Made by a program: the position numbers and the translations under genes. Below are positions 29,779 to 42,239 of a DNA stretch of 64,000 nucleotides, piece after piece. How positions within the stretch are numbered: the stretch's first letter is position 1; each line of letters begins with the position of its first letter. The notes below the pieces were generated by a model, which was not told where the DNA came from, did no database searches, and saw only the letters and a program-made list of their open reading frames with translations. The DNA is from Larix kaempferi (Eukaryota; Streptophyta; Pinopsida; Pinales; Pinaceae), in NCBI GenBank assembly GCA_027924585.1, contig BSBM01000307.1, positions 18,895,501-18,959,500 of the forward strand, read 5' to 3'.

Positions 29779-31782
29779 TTAACGCCCCACTTTCCTTGAA
29801 AATAAGGGATTGTCTTTCCATGGCCACGCCTCCCACTTGCACCGAACTCCAGCCAGGACACCATTTAGCATAAACGCCGAAGAGTACATGGAAGCAGAAA
29901 TATAAGTTTCATCCGCTGGATTATGTGCGGAATTGAAAAGGTGAGCGCCAGATGCCCAGTTGAGCCAAACCAGTAATTGAAGAGCAGCGTATAGCCATCT
30001 TCCAAAACTCTTTATACCCAACGTTCCCGCCACTGCGCTCCCCGCTACGATGCACACCATCTCTAAAGCAATACCAGCTAGCGAAATTATAAGCCGAACA
30101 TCCCACCACTTTAGCCCCTTTAAGATGAGCCCCACTGGGAGTAAAACAGGTGAAGTCACGGTACCAATAATCAGCATGGATGCCACTTTACAAAAAGAGA
30201 TGATGTCGTCAAACTCATTCCAAACAGTGGCGAGAATGGTTGCCAGGTCCATCCCGAAAGCTGTACCAATGGCTGCGATTATGACAACAAGTATAGCCAT
30301 AGAGTGTGTCCGGGAACTATCAGCCTCACCTTCACCTTTACAATAAGAGATGATTTCGTCTGTGTTATTCCAACCAAAGGCGAGAAAGGTCGCTAGGTCC
30401 ATCCCCAAAGCTATACCAATGGCTGTGATTATTACAACAAGTATAGCCATAGAGGGTGTCGGGGAAGTATCAGCCCCACCTTCACCTTCAAAGGAAATAA
30501 GTAGAGCCCAACCAAGAGAGGCAACCAAGTTAACACAACCCGTCAAATAGGTTGTGATGCATACAATATTACCTCTAAACCTCAGCACTTGGCAAACCTG
30601 GGTGTTATCTTGATTAGACTTGACCACAGCTTTGGTTATAAATGCATTGGCAGCGGGCCCACTTCCTTTACTATCAACGATCTCTTACCGTCTTCTTGCT
30701 ACTAGACCGCTAGAAAAACCATCCAATCTGAACCAGAAAGCGAGTACAAGGTTAACCAATACTTCTGTTAACCTTGGCATTATGAAGGAGAAAATGCCGT
30801 ATTCTACATTTCCCTCTTCGCCTCCTATGCCTCCAGCCAGGTAGCATTCTAGAGCTTCCGAAGCCATGACTGTGACTCCTCTGCCGTCCGCATCTTTAGA
30901 CCTCAAAGATCTTATAAGTAGCTTTGTCCAGTCATCATTGTGGGCATCATTCACTGGAATGCAGATGCAAATAGGCTCCCCTGCAAGGATGGATAAGGCT
31001 ACTGCCCTTTCATCAAGAATTTCAGATACCACCTTGGACTCACTCTCTCTCAGCTTGTATCCGTCATCAGACTGCTCCAGAGGTAACGGGCCCTCTACAT
31101 GCAACAGGTCATCCTTGCACCCGTGGCAGCCATTTGTGAGACAAGGGAGTAGGCAGCGGGAATTAGAAAGTAGTTTCAATGTGTCAGGTATCCGAAGAGC
31201 AAGTATCATCGTGATCTCTTCCACGGTCCAAAATACAATGCATCCGCACTCAACAGCGCATTTACACGGCTCCACATTAACTCTTGCATTTCGTAAAGGA
31301 AGGAATTGAAGTAGGATCGAATCCACAATAGGGGCAATGGATTTCATGAATTCCCTGATGGACCAATTGGGTGCGCCATTTGACAGGATTACAACAGAAG
31401 CAGAACTCAAATCTCTTACTCTTTCAGAAGTATAATGTATATCTCCTTCCGTACATGTGGTGAGTCCACGTCCATCTTCAATCCCGTCTATGTTGTAGAG
31501 TTTGCGACTGCATAGAATGTCCAGCACATCTCGGGCACCCATTTCTGAATCGAGGCATCCTCTTACGAGGCTTGCAGCAAAAATTGCAAAATTAGCCAAG
31601 CATGTAATTCCTAGCAGAGACAAATTAACAGAACCCGTGACACCTTGACTTATGTCAAGTTGTGCGAAAGCGAAACATGAAAACCAGCCGAAGAAGCAAA
31701 CGAAGTGTATGAGCAATGATCGCATGATGCCTCGACTTGCTTGCCAATTCTGAAATAAAGCCATTTCAAAAATACAGTCCAA
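29779..31782 (-). pseudogene. Multi-pass membrane protein, unrecognised family, one internal TAA
   Basis: 668 codons in one frame from ATG at 31782 (or M7 at 31764), interrupted only by TAA at 30685-30687. The N-terminus has two hydrophobic segments (MRSLLIHFVCFFGWFSCFAF; LLGITCLANFAIFAASLV); a soluble Cys-rich middle of ~230 residues follows; then about seven more hydrophobic segments to the C-terminus. Two adjacent 50-residue repeats each contain SMAILVVII-AIG--GMDLAT. The peptide remains plausible immediately after the TAA. A GTAAGA donor also overlaps the stop, so an intron removing it cannot be excluded (an acceptor near 30580 would restore the phase). I do not recognise the family; it may be a plant-specific membrane protein. 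Partial copies lie on both sides. Confidence 0.55.
30187..30486 (-). repeat. Tandem 150-bp duplication inside the membrane protein gene
   Basis: 30187-30336 and 30337-30486 are two in-frame copies (50 codons each), about 80% alike, each encoding one transmembrane segment and a flanking acidic loop. Confidence 0.85.
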
Positions 31783-32110
31783 AGGGGACCTATATCCTGC
31801 AACTTCTTGTGATAGACAGAACTTTTATTACTCCACTCAGATATCTATTGCGTCTCTGCAAGCATATACATAACAATTTTGTGGTTGCAAATATTTATGT
31901 AATGAAATTCCACATATCACATCACTTGGATTTTACACGGTTACCAATCATGTTACTAGAGTTTTATTCCTTCATCTTTGCTTTTTTTTTCTTTTCCGGT
32001 GTCAACTCGAAGCTACAGTAAACGGTTTCCACAATAAAGTTTGCCGACATCTAATTCCATTGCATTGCTTTTGTTTTTTGGAACCTCAATTTTTTGTTAC
32101 CACAATTTAA
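31783..32110 (-). other. 5' flank of the membrane protein gene (duplicated at 36945-37270)
   Basis: This upstream region and the first few codons recur at 36945-37270 with moderate divergence. It probably includes the promoter, but no convincing TATA position is fixed. Confidence 0.5.
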
Positions 32111-32212
32111 AACAAAAACAATTATTAACAAACCCATTTATTCCCTTATCTTTTACTTTTTCTTTTCTGGAGCAATTTCGAGTCATATGTTTCATCTTTG
32201 AATTTTCTTTTC

Positions 32213-32470
32213 TTTAAATGGTTTCCCACACACCTAACAATAAAGCTTTCCAAGATCTAGTTCAGTTGTTTTAGAATTTTAAAGTTTTCATGTTTAATTT
32301 TTTTATGTAGGTTGTGAATACAGAATATGAATATATAATATTTTAAATGGTTTCCCACACACTTAACAATAAAGTTTTTGCCAGATCTAGTTTTATTGTT
32401 TAGAATTTTAAAGTTTTCATGTTTAATTTTTTTTGATTGTTTGTTGTAAATAAAGAATATGAATATTCAT
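32213..32470. repeat. Two tandem ~129-bp AT-rich units
   Basis: The block starting TTTAAATGGTTTCCCACACA at 32213 recurs at 32342 with the same following landmarks (AACAATAAAG, TAGAATTTTAAAGTTTTCAT). Confidence 0.75.
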
Positions 32471-32775
32471 TTTTAAAATATGATATGTTATTTTTATTTA
32501 CATTTTATATATTTACATTTATTTGTATATATATATTTTTAATTGATATATATTAATTATATATTATGAATACATTCAAACATTATGTTTTATAAATATA
32601 GTTATATATAAAATGTTAATTTTGACATTATTGTTATAATTAACTAGCTTAGATCTAAATCTTAGGCTCTATCAAGCCCTTAAAGGGATCAAATCTCCCG
32701 AGGTGCAAGCCTCTTCTCAGGTATTGCACTCAAGGAGCTTTTCCACGATTTGATCTAGGATTTGGATAAAATATA

Positions 32776-33031
32776 TATTACTTTTTACTTTTTATTACAT
32801 TTTATTAATGGCAGACAACAATATTGACAAACGTTACAAGATCTCCCTCATATTATTACTTTTTACTATTTATTATTACATTTGATTAATGGCCGAGAAT
32901 AACATCGACAAACTTTACATGTAACGTTACAAGATCTCCCTCCTATTATTACTTTTTACTTTTTATTATTTTATTAATAGTCGACAATATCTACAAACGT
33001 TACTCCAGAAACGTTACAAGATCTCCCTCAT
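32776..33031. repeat. Three tandem units ending CGTTACAAGATCTCCCTC
   Basis: Three imperfect copies of 75-92 bp, each starting ATTACTTTTTACT and ending in the quoted motif. Confidence 0.75.
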
Positions 33032-33079
33032 ACTGGGCTCTAGAGCGCCTCTCGACACAATGAAAATGATGATCATAAA

Positions 33080-35130
33080 GATGGTAGTTAATGTCCATGG
33101 AGATCATCTATGGTCTACTTGGATTTCCGTAAAATTTTATTTATATGCTCAAAAAACTTAAAAAGAAGTGTTACTAGGTCACCATAGTTTTGAAAAGTTA
33201 AAATATTATGGAAGTTTGTATTTTAAAAAATATTATGAAACTATGATCTAATGTGGATGTACACAAACCATTCTAACATAAACTCACTTTCATCCTCAAC
33301 ACCCGTAGTTTCACAAAGATGACAAATCCATTTCACCCACGACGTTTTAGGAATGGTCTAGCTTCATGTTTCACTATGAAACTCATGAAAGATTGTTCTT
33401 ATCTTGGCTATATTAATTTTCTTCTTCGAACTATGTAAAACAGAGAGATATTTTCAATCTTCCAGATTAGGGTCAACGACTTCCTTATAGTATCTTAATT
33501 TCCTTTTAACCTCTAAATATTTCTCGCCCCACATTTTCTCTTTAAACTTAGACATGGTAATAATTTTAATGTTAATGATATCTTGCAAAGTGGAATTTTC
33601 GTCAATCCCCCAATGGTTTAACCAAGCCATAACATCTAAATACACTAGCCTCTCTTGAGCCAAAGTTGGTCTTGACTAGATTTTAAAGCAGTTTTAGGAA
33701 GTCTCTAGTCTCCCATGTTTTTTTATCTTGTACTTGTACATCAAGTAGTTAGTCACAACAATGTTCTTAATGGGGGTAATACCCAGTTCTAGAAGGAGAA
33801 TAGGATAGTAGCGAAAGAATTGTCTGCCAACCTGCCAATGTATTTATTGTGGAGCAAGGGTGCCTATTACCAAAATTAAACTAGTGAGATGCCTTTCTTA
33901 ATTGATGATATAGTGAGCTCTATAGTTATTGATAACGCACTTAATATTATTTAATTAACAAGTATTAGAGCAAGTACTTATAATTGAAAATAAGGCAATA
34001 CCATGTCCTACTTGTGAATTGAAGAAAATGTTGAATAGCACTGAGTAATGCAAATTTTTCAATTTCGTAATAAGGCTCCTTGCCTTTTTCCTCGAGCTCG
34101 AAAATGGCATCCTCTATAAAACATTTCCGTATGAGAGTTTGTACCTCCTAACTATCAGCAAAGGTTGGGATGCCCTTCAACACCCGTGTTAATTGTTGTT
34201 GGCTTTCTATCTATACCCTCAAACATCACAACCATACAAGATAACGTGAGTGACAAGAGTTTCAAAAAAAACTTCTTGTCATCCCACATCACAAGGTTTG
34301 TTGATTTATAGTTGTTTTAAAGATGAAAATAAGATTTCCACCCTCCATTAATCCTTTTCTCAATGCTATAGTTCTATTCGAGCTTCTGATGAATATTCCA
34401 AGTTACGTGTAGGAAGACACTTCCTCCAAGTTTCTATATTGTCATATACAAAATTAGTGTAAGTGACCTTCTTGGACTTAATAATCATAAGTTTTTTTTT
34501 GTCGGTGTTAACAATGATACCATGTTAGAGCATAAATCCTTGAGAATTCTTAATTGATTATCAAATAAAAGGGTCACCTTGCCATAATAACAATATCCTC
34601 ATCATAGAGAAGAAAGATGATGACTATACTAATTAAGGTCATTCCAACGCACCCTTCCTCTTATGAAGCAACCTTCTAGCTTATTGATGTATATGTCAAA
34701 AAGGGTAGGGGAGATGGGGAAACCTTGCTTAATTCCAATATTACAATCAATATCTTTCGACCACCCCTCAGTGCTCTTAAATTTTGGAATGACACTCTCT
34801 TACAAATTTATCACAACAACTCTCAACTTGAAAGGAACCTTTATCTCTTCTAATCTATTCTGCAAGTTATTTATAATCACCATATCAAAAGCTTTCCTAA
34901 AGTACACAAAGCAACAAACTTGGATTGGATTTACTATTACAACATTCCTTCGCAATGATCCTAAGTGTAACTATGTGGTCTGTGGTAGAGTCATGTCTTC
35001 TAATGCACGTCTGAAATTTAGCTTGCTTACCTTCACTTTCTAGCCATACGTTGATTTTCTTTCCCAAAATGATATCGTAAAGCTTGGCTAAGAGAGGGAT
35101 AATCATAATGGTTCATTAATTAGAGAGGTT
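33080..35130 (-). pseudogene. Ancient LINE-type reverse transcriptase remnant
   Basis: Minus-strand peptide near 35100-34900 (PLLAKLYDIILGKKINVWLE, then RRHDSTTDHIVTLRIIAKEC) is the finger/palm part of a plant LINE RT. Further fragments follow in shifting frames, such as GFPISPTLFDIYINKLE near 34720, and a Cys/His region (WICHLCETTGVEDESEFMLE) near 33330, which looks like the RT-associated zinc finger. There are many stops and frameshifts; no ends or TSD can be set. It is much older than the LINE at 22242-28547 and of another lineage. Confidence 0.7.
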
Positions 35131-35581
35131 ACTTTTATCATTGATTTTAAAGATAAAAATAATGGGGTCCTCTCAGTCCAAACAGAAACCTTGTTGAACA
35201 ATAATAATATTATAAATTAATAAACATTTTTTTTGTAAAGTTTGTAAAATTCTAGTAATATAAGAAGCCAAAATATTTACAAGTCCATTGCAGCCATATC
35301 CTCATCATGAAGAAGGCTCAAACAAGAATCTACTGAAACAGAGAGCCCCCCTTTGGTTATAAGCAAATCGAAATTCTAAGAGCCTCATCCCCAATTATAT
35401 TAGTATAAAATATTTTCAGTTTGGTTCCCCCATAGGCTGGGGGTTATGACCTCAAAATTATTGTTGTTGAAATCATTAAGGTTTTAAGTGTAGCACCCTA
35501 GATTTTCAAAAATTGCTACAAACCTAAAGTATTCAATCATCATCAGAAATAAAGAAGTGTGAAGGACCGACACTTGGATGT

Positions 35582-36290
35582 TTGGGCTTGACTGTCTCTA
35601 GGGAGCGTCAGAACACCAACTGGGTGTCGGCCTACATGTTGGGTTGGGGCCAGACGAAGGTCTTCCTAGTCAGGGTGCGGGCGAGGGAGTCCATCTTCAC
35701 ATTAATACAGGCCCATTCCTGTTGCTGCTCCCTCTCCACCTTTTCTAGTTCGCCTTCTAAAGTCGCAATCTGCTCAGATAGAGATACCTCATGTTGATCC
35801 TCCAAAATATGCCCTTGGTCACAATCCTCCAACGCCATGCTTAATAAGGATTTGACAGTCCAGAAAACCATCAAATTTTTTGTATGGCGAGTCTCCTTAG
35901 TTTGGGTAGACCCTCTATTTTCCACCAACCCACCATAGCTCTCAATTAGCATACCCTCCTACAGATTCCTATTTCTCCTCTGCATTTACCACTCCAAGCA
36001 TTCCAACTTGACCCTTACTGCAAGAGGGATTTCCTTCTCGAAGAACCTTGCACCCTACCCAATCCCCCGAGAGCTCTCAGCATATGTGAATGGTTGGGCC
36101 GATTGGCAGTGCGTTTGGTGGTCATCTTGGTGCAAACCATGTTTCCCACTTCTAGCCAGAGTGCCCCACTTGCAACCTCAGTCTCATGTGGTGTAATCCG
36201 ATTTACCAGCGCCTCCCCCCCTTGTGATTCCTTGTAATAACAAGAAGTCTCTCCACAATGACCCTGGTGAGAAAAAGCATGCGTCAAGAA
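35582..36290 (-). pseudogene. Retroelement-like coding remnant with coiled coil
   Basis: Two minus-strand ORFs, 36287-36015 and 35952-35632, in different frames. The second has a strong heptad-like acidic/basic stretch (LSEQIATLEGELEKVEREQQ), which resembles the N-terminal coiled coil of some gypsy gag proteins. This is suggestive only. 35131-35581 holds no gene. Confidence 0.35.
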
Positions 36291-36628
36291 AGAGACCGCC
36301 GCTACCTCAAAATATGGTGGGAAAGCCTTCCAAAATCATCATAAAACCTAACTAGGGTGGCCATGAAATCTCGCACGAGAGCAAGTATAGAAGTGTGACA
36401 GTGGGATCCTTCACAGTCCCTACTATTGTACTAAAATGTCGGTTCCGATTTAATGGTAGGTCGCCTTGGGTTTAATCGTTCCTCCACTCGCTCAACACAT
36501 GTCATATTGCATGAGTAAGCCAAACATGTAGAACACCCATTCCACATTCCCCTTTGATGGTCATTGATATGAACACCCGACATGGGAAAATAATAAACAT
36601 TTTTAATTAAAAGAAAGATTAATTTTGT

Positions 36629-36657
36629 ATTATATATATATATATATATATATATAT
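36629..36657. repeat. (TA)n microsatellite
   Basis: About 14 uninterrupted TA dinucleotides within an AT-rich spacer (36300-36940) that has no gene. Confidence 0.9.
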
Positions 36658-36944
36658 CATTAAAGTAAATTAAAAAATATAAAATATTGAAATCATATAT
36701 ATATATTTTTCAAAATTCACACCATATATGAAATATTATATATTTGTATAATCGTTCATCTAAAACAAAAAAATCTTGTAATCATGTTTTCTTATGTTAA
36801 TTTCACTATGTAATAAATTCTAAATGTGAGGTTTGTTAAATATGATTATATATAAAGGAAATTTATTTTATATATATATTTTTAAATATTAAAATAATGA
36901 AAATTTTAATTTTTTTAAAAAGGTTTTTTATTCCTTTCCATTAT

Positions 36945-37270
36945 GAAATAAACCCATTTCAAAAATAAAGTCCAAACAAAACTTATACCCAACATTTTGT
37001 GATAGTCAGAACTTTTATTTCTCCACTCAGATCTCTACTTCGTCTATACAAATATTTATGTAATGAAATTCCACGCATCACATCACTTGGAGTTTACACT
37101 GTTATTCCTCAATCTTTTACTTTTTCTTTTCTGGTGTCAATTTGAAACTATAGGTTTTCTATCTTTGAATTTTCTTTAAACGGTTTCCACGTTAAAGTTT
37201 CCCAACATCTAATTCCATTTCTTTGCTTTACTTTCTTTGGAAATTTTGTTTTTTCATATTTAATTTTAAT
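36945..37270 (-). repeat. Second copy of the membrane-gene 5' flank
   Basis: Matches 31750-32110 with shared landmarks (ACTTTTATTTCTCCACTCAG; TTTATGTAATGAAATTCCAC; ACATCTAATTCCATT). The coding part that should follow to the left is absent, so this is the leftover of a third gene copy. Confidence 0.75.
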
Positions 37271-37399
37271 TTTCTATATTATGATTAAAGAATATAAATA
37301 TATTTAAAAAATAAAACAATATATATATATATAGAGAGAGTTTTGACATTATTATGATAGTTAATAGATAAAATGTTAAATTTAATATTAGGGTGAGTG

Positions 37400-37600
37400 T
37401 AGAAAGAAGCTCCCCAAATCCATTGCAACGGGGCCGTGCTAGCGGAAAAATCAGACACGTGCATGCACCTAAAGAAACGCACATGCATCGCTAGGTTCGA
37501 TACCGAACCGAAGCATGTGCACGTTGGATGCACATGCTCATTGTTGGTGCGTACGCACCCAAGGGCGTGCATATGCTCTTGTTAAACCCAATAAAAAATA
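37400..37600. other. Alternating purine-pyrimidine region rich in GTGCAC/CATGCA
   Basis: Contains ACACGTGCATGCACC, GCATGTGCACGTTGG, GGTGCGTACGCACC and an inverted repeat GGTTCGATACCGAACC at 37494-37509. Similar sequence occurs near 47510-47600 and 52495-52580. It may be a Z-DNA-prone block or the end of a transposon that precedes the pseudogene at 37865. Confidence 0.4.
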
Positions 37601-39423
37601 ACAACATAGCGTGGCCTATTTCATTTGCAAACAATCGAGAGCTCATCAACCCAGCGCGTACGTGGACCAAGGGAACACCCCACTCACCAATTCCATTCAA
37701 GAATTCCATAAATCCATCCATTGAGTGATCATCCATTGCATTGGATAGGTAAGGTCATTTTTCTGTGATTTTATTGATTTTTTTATTGTTTATTAAATTT
37801 TTAATAGTTCCCAAATTAGTAAAAAAATGGAAAAAATTTCAATTGTAGAGGATAAACCTATACAATGAATGAAAAAAATGTTAACATGGATTTTGGTGGA
37901 AGACAAGAAAATACAAATCTTGGACCCAATCAAAACCCTCAACAAAATCAAAACCCCCAACAAAATTTGGACCATGATGACTTGAACCATTACATAAATG
38001 AAATGAGAGTGCACACCCAAGAATTAAGAAACAAAGCAGAACCACCGCGATTGTTCCTTTCCACCTCAATTGACTCCCTTATCCATGCACATCGCTAGTT
38101 GAAAGACATGACTGAATATAGTGATAGAATGTGGGAGTGTTATTCCACTAGCATTTCCAATGAAGAAATAAAAGAATTAAATATTACAGGGGATCAATTA
38201 TACAGTATGTTCACCGATCCAATAACACAACAACCACCGGATATTAGAAAGCCATGTGTCTACATGGATTGGTGTCATGTCCAACCATGGAGGGACAACT
38301 GGATGCATAGGTGGTTTATGGTTTACGATAAACCTCCCTGCAATAATAGGGAGGTTCCACAATACTTCCTTTGACAACTCTCGGATGAGTTTGTGCTCGG
38401 TTTACATGTCAACTATTTTGACATAACTGAGTTCTAGGGTGTTGGGGTTGTCTCTGCCCAAGATTGTCCTGCTGCAAGGAGGAACCCACTAAGAGGGCCA
38501 CCAACTCCTAGGTGTGATCCTAATCCGCTTCCCTAGCCACCTCAGTTACCCAACATACTTGATCATATCAAGGGGGCGATGAGGAGCATTGCATGCAAAC
38601 TCCTTAAACACACTGGATTTGTAGCAGCAACTACAATGGAGAGATAGGTTGACCCGAAGAGAGAATCAGGTGCAGGGCCTTCACGACAAGGTCAATAAAG
38701 TCTTGTTGGGCCTTCTAGTTCGACAAGGACAATGCTACATATTTGTCTCCATTGCAGGCACACTTGCCCTGACCCGATCGAAGGATGCTATATGGAGCAG
38801 GTTAGCACTTTTTTGAATGAGTTTTCAATCATCACTTGAGAATTTGTGAAGTAGTTTTAAAGTAGTTGTGTATGACATAAACTGTTATTTTAATGTACAA
38901 TTATTTAGATTCGAGACGTCTATGTGGGACAATGCAGGATCTCCCAACCTGGACGCTGCAATGGAAACTGCAACTAAAATTGTAGCATCTCACATAGAGG
39001 TATTTTGAGTACCTCATACAATATTGTTACTGCCATTTTTAAGTTTACTTTTGCATCATTTGTATTACTTGCTTACATTATTTCTATTATTTATTTATTT
39101 ATATTTATGACATACACGATGATATTTCCTACAATATTTTTTAATATTTTGATTTCCTAAAGAATTACTTGTTTAATATGTTCATAATGTGCACACATTT
39201 TGGTGTCAACAGGTATGTATAGACTATGATGACCAACCATCTCCGCTAGGAATCGACAAGTCACCATACACACAAGTATGATGTGTAGTTAAAAGAACAC
39301 TTTTAATTTGAATTGTTATGACTTGCTATGGTTTAATTTTATTTTTGTCTACTAAACTATGATATTAAAAATGTATATGCAAGTGCCACCATCAGCTGCA
39401 GGTGCCACCGTTTCAGCTTCCAA

Positions 39424-39778
39424 CTTCAATCCCGTTTTTCCACCCTCTCCCATGAGTTGCCTGCCCCCCTTCCATCCATACCCCTCCCTCCCTCCACCCA
39501 CGCCCTTCCATCCATACCCCTCCCTCCCTCCATCCACGCCCTTCCATCTAGCCTCCCCCTCCATCCTGAATCCCCCTTTGTCCATCCTCCCCCCTCCATC
39601 CATCCTCCCCCATTCATCCACCCCCCCCTTCCATCCATACTCCCCAATTCGTCCACGTCCCCCCTTCCATCCATCCTCCCCATTTCATCCACAACCCCCC
39701 TTGGATCCATCCATCCTCCCTCTATTCAGGACCTTCCTCCCATCCATCATCCCTCAACATCCCCTTTATCCCTTTTAG
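39424..39778 (+). repeat. CCATCC/CCCTCC-rich low-complexity tract
   Basis: About 350 bp with very little G on the plus strand, built of short C/T-rich units such as CTTCCATCCATACCCC. It coincides with the proline-rich exon of the pseudogene, so all small ORFs on either strand here are low-complexity. Confidence 0.8.
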
Positions 39779-39967
39779 TTCGATCCCCTCTATCGTACAG
39801 TTAGTATGGGTTCATCATCCACGACATCCTCGTCCACCCCATACCACCATGCCCTCTTCCACCCTACCTTCTCCAGTTTCCGCCACTATTGTGGAAAATA
39901 CTCTTGCAACATCCGTTCATACATCTACAGTGGTTTCACCTATAGTTGCTGCAACTACATCTATGCG

Positions 39968-39983
39968 CCCCCCCCCCCCCCCC
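39968..39983. repeat. C16 homopolymer
   Basis: Sixteen uninterrupted C bases, inside the pseudogene region. Confidence 0.95.
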
Positions 39984-40446
39984 ATGACTACATTGGAGCA
40001 GGATGTCCATCCACCTGCTAGCCCTAAAGCCAAATCATCTCCATTGCCTGAGGTGTTCATAGTGAGAATTAAATTAATTTATGAAAATATTGTGAAGCAT
40101 TAACGAAAATTATTTTAAGCAACTATTTTTTTCAATGAAATGATTGTCGTAAATGTTGCAGGGTGGCATTGCTAAGAGGCTAACTAGATTGAGGGGGACA
40201 CCTGCCTCACATCTCCCATTCCCATCAGCGGTGAGTTATTTAAGATTTGAATTAAACATTCATTTTATAAATGTGATAACTATTACAAATGCTTGAAAAT
40301 GATGATATCTTATATCATTTGTTTTAGATCCCGGAGAGACAGTCTACTCCTAGATGGAAGAAGGCCTGAGATTCTGCTAGCTACAAGAAGAGGAAGATTG
40401 ATTTTGGAGATGCACTTGGGAGTGCCGGGGGTGGACACAATGCTTG

Positions 40447-42239
40447 ATAGACCATGTTATGCACATTAGTCACGATGTGGTATTTTTGGGCACCACTTTC
40501 CATGTACTTGGTATCTAGGGAACGAGTTGCCATGTATTTTGGATCTAGGGAACGAGTTGCCAAAATTTTTATAGGGCATGAGTTGCCAAATTTTTTATAG
40601 GGCATGAGTTGCCATCATGTGTACATTGGGAACCATGTTCCACTGTTTTCTAGAAAAATTATATGTTTAGGCGAGTTTTGTATCTTGGATGTATATTGAT
40701 TTTAGTTATGTGATTTATATGCATGTTGTCTCTATTTGCATCTTGTTGTCTCTTGTTGTGTTTAGTTTCCTAATAAACAACATTAGGCTTTTAATACAAA
40801 TGGTTGAGCTTGAATGGATTTTGATAGGAATTCCTTCGTTTATGATGAAATAGATAAATTTTTATCTCCAGTGGCCTCATATAATCATTGTTGTATGGTC
40901 GATTGAAAAAAATATTGTGTTTGAACTACAACAAAACATACTCACTTGACCATGTTCGTAGCATTTAGAACCAATATCAGAACCGTAAAAATAATTATTT
41001 CCACCAATGTTTAATATTTGATTATATACCAATCAATAAGGACTTGTCGATTGTACTTAGGCGTGCAAAACCTATGCTATCATCATTGTGTTCAAAGATA
41101 TGAAAAATATCTCCCCATCCCCTTCACTTGGAATGTTTCTTTGTGAATGGACCATCATCCCTCTTCCACTGTGTTTTTCTTAGCATGGATGTTTTGTTAG
41201 GTTTGAGTGTCACTCTAAATTTAGAATTAACACAATGAATATTATTTCAATTATTTTTTATTAGCAAAGGTATTTTGATTGTAAAATGTCATTCTAATAA
41301 GATGCAACTAGTTTGTATACATCACAATGCAAGAATGAAAGTTTCATGGTAAAATTCAACACCTTGATTAGTTATTGGTGAAATTTTATGGGGCCCTTGA
41401 TATGATGACTAGGGAGATACTTTACCTTTGGAGGTTTAAGGAATGGAGACTGCATGCCCCAACATAGGACTGGGAAATAGGTGTGGCTATTGTGACTGTG
41501 AGTGGAGTTAGCTAGAGACATGCTTGTGATTGAATGAAAAACAATGGCCATCATTGTCCTTAGACAGATCATATGGATGCAAGGCCCAAGATATGCCTAG
41601 TGATGGTTGGGAACTTATGTAGCTTATTAATGTGTATATAAACCCTAGCTTGCACAAACCCTATCTTGTATATAAACCATAGATAGCCTATAGATCGCAT
41701 GAACTAGGGCATGTGCAAGGAGGGGGTGTGCCTTAATACATCAGCCATCCTTCCCTTGTGTCATTTAATGCTTATGAGACGTGGCCTATTCATCATTGAG
41801 AACACATGCATAAGACCTTAACAAATTAAGGTATGTGGAGGATTGAATCAACCCCATTTCCTATGGCACCCCTCACCTAACATTGACATGTCAAGGTTGA
41901 CCAATTGATCTATTTAAATGTTCAAGGAGCGTTTAAGGAGGGTAAGATGTGAACAAAATGAAATTATTTGAAATAGTGGCTTTTTATCCTTATTATTTTG
42001 ACATTTTTTTCTAAAGAGTTGTCATTGGATATGGAATTGTTCTGTAAGTGATGAATGATAATGATGAAGTTCCCAAATACCAAAAGGTTCCCTATGTTTT
42101 ATGAGAAGGTGATCCTGATCTCTTGACGGTGAGAATTTAAGTCTCTACTTTATTGTTTGAAGCATTCCCTAGACTCCATGATATTTTGATTTATTGAGTT
42201 CTCTTTGGATCAATGAGGATTCCCCCCCGTGTACCTACC
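40447..42239. other. Spacer without recognisable genes
   Basis: AT-rich sequence with short dispersed duplications near 40500-40620 (GGGCATGAGTTGCCA-type units). I see no gene, RNA or mobile element. Confidence 0.6.

Larger units (their letters stand above)
37865..40446 (+). pseudogene. Multi-exon pseudogene of unknown family with proline-rich exon
   Basis: The first exon keeps one frame for ~930 bp (37865-38800) and includes CHVQPWRDNWMHRWFMVYDK and QLSDEFVLGLHVNYFDITEF; it is broken by six stops (38096, 38372, about 38434, 38534, 38645 and 38693). Later exon candidates with GT-AG borders: ~38910-39000 (MWDNAGSPNLDAAMETAT), ~39213-39275 (VCIDYDDQPSPLGIDKSPYT), 39380-39778 (Pro/His/Ser low complexity), ~40162-40230 (GGIAKRLTRLRGTPASHLPF) and ~40329-40446 (ending KKRKIDFGDALG and a final TGA, with one internal TGA). 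The basic KKRK near the end could be a nuclear signal. I do not recognise the family; a transposon-captured gene is possible. Confidence 0.5.

Noticed and set aside
39352-39804. Gly/Arg- and Pro/Ser-rich ORFs on both strands
   Set aside because: Products of the C/T-rich low-complexity tract; only the plus-strand frame fits the pseudogene exon.
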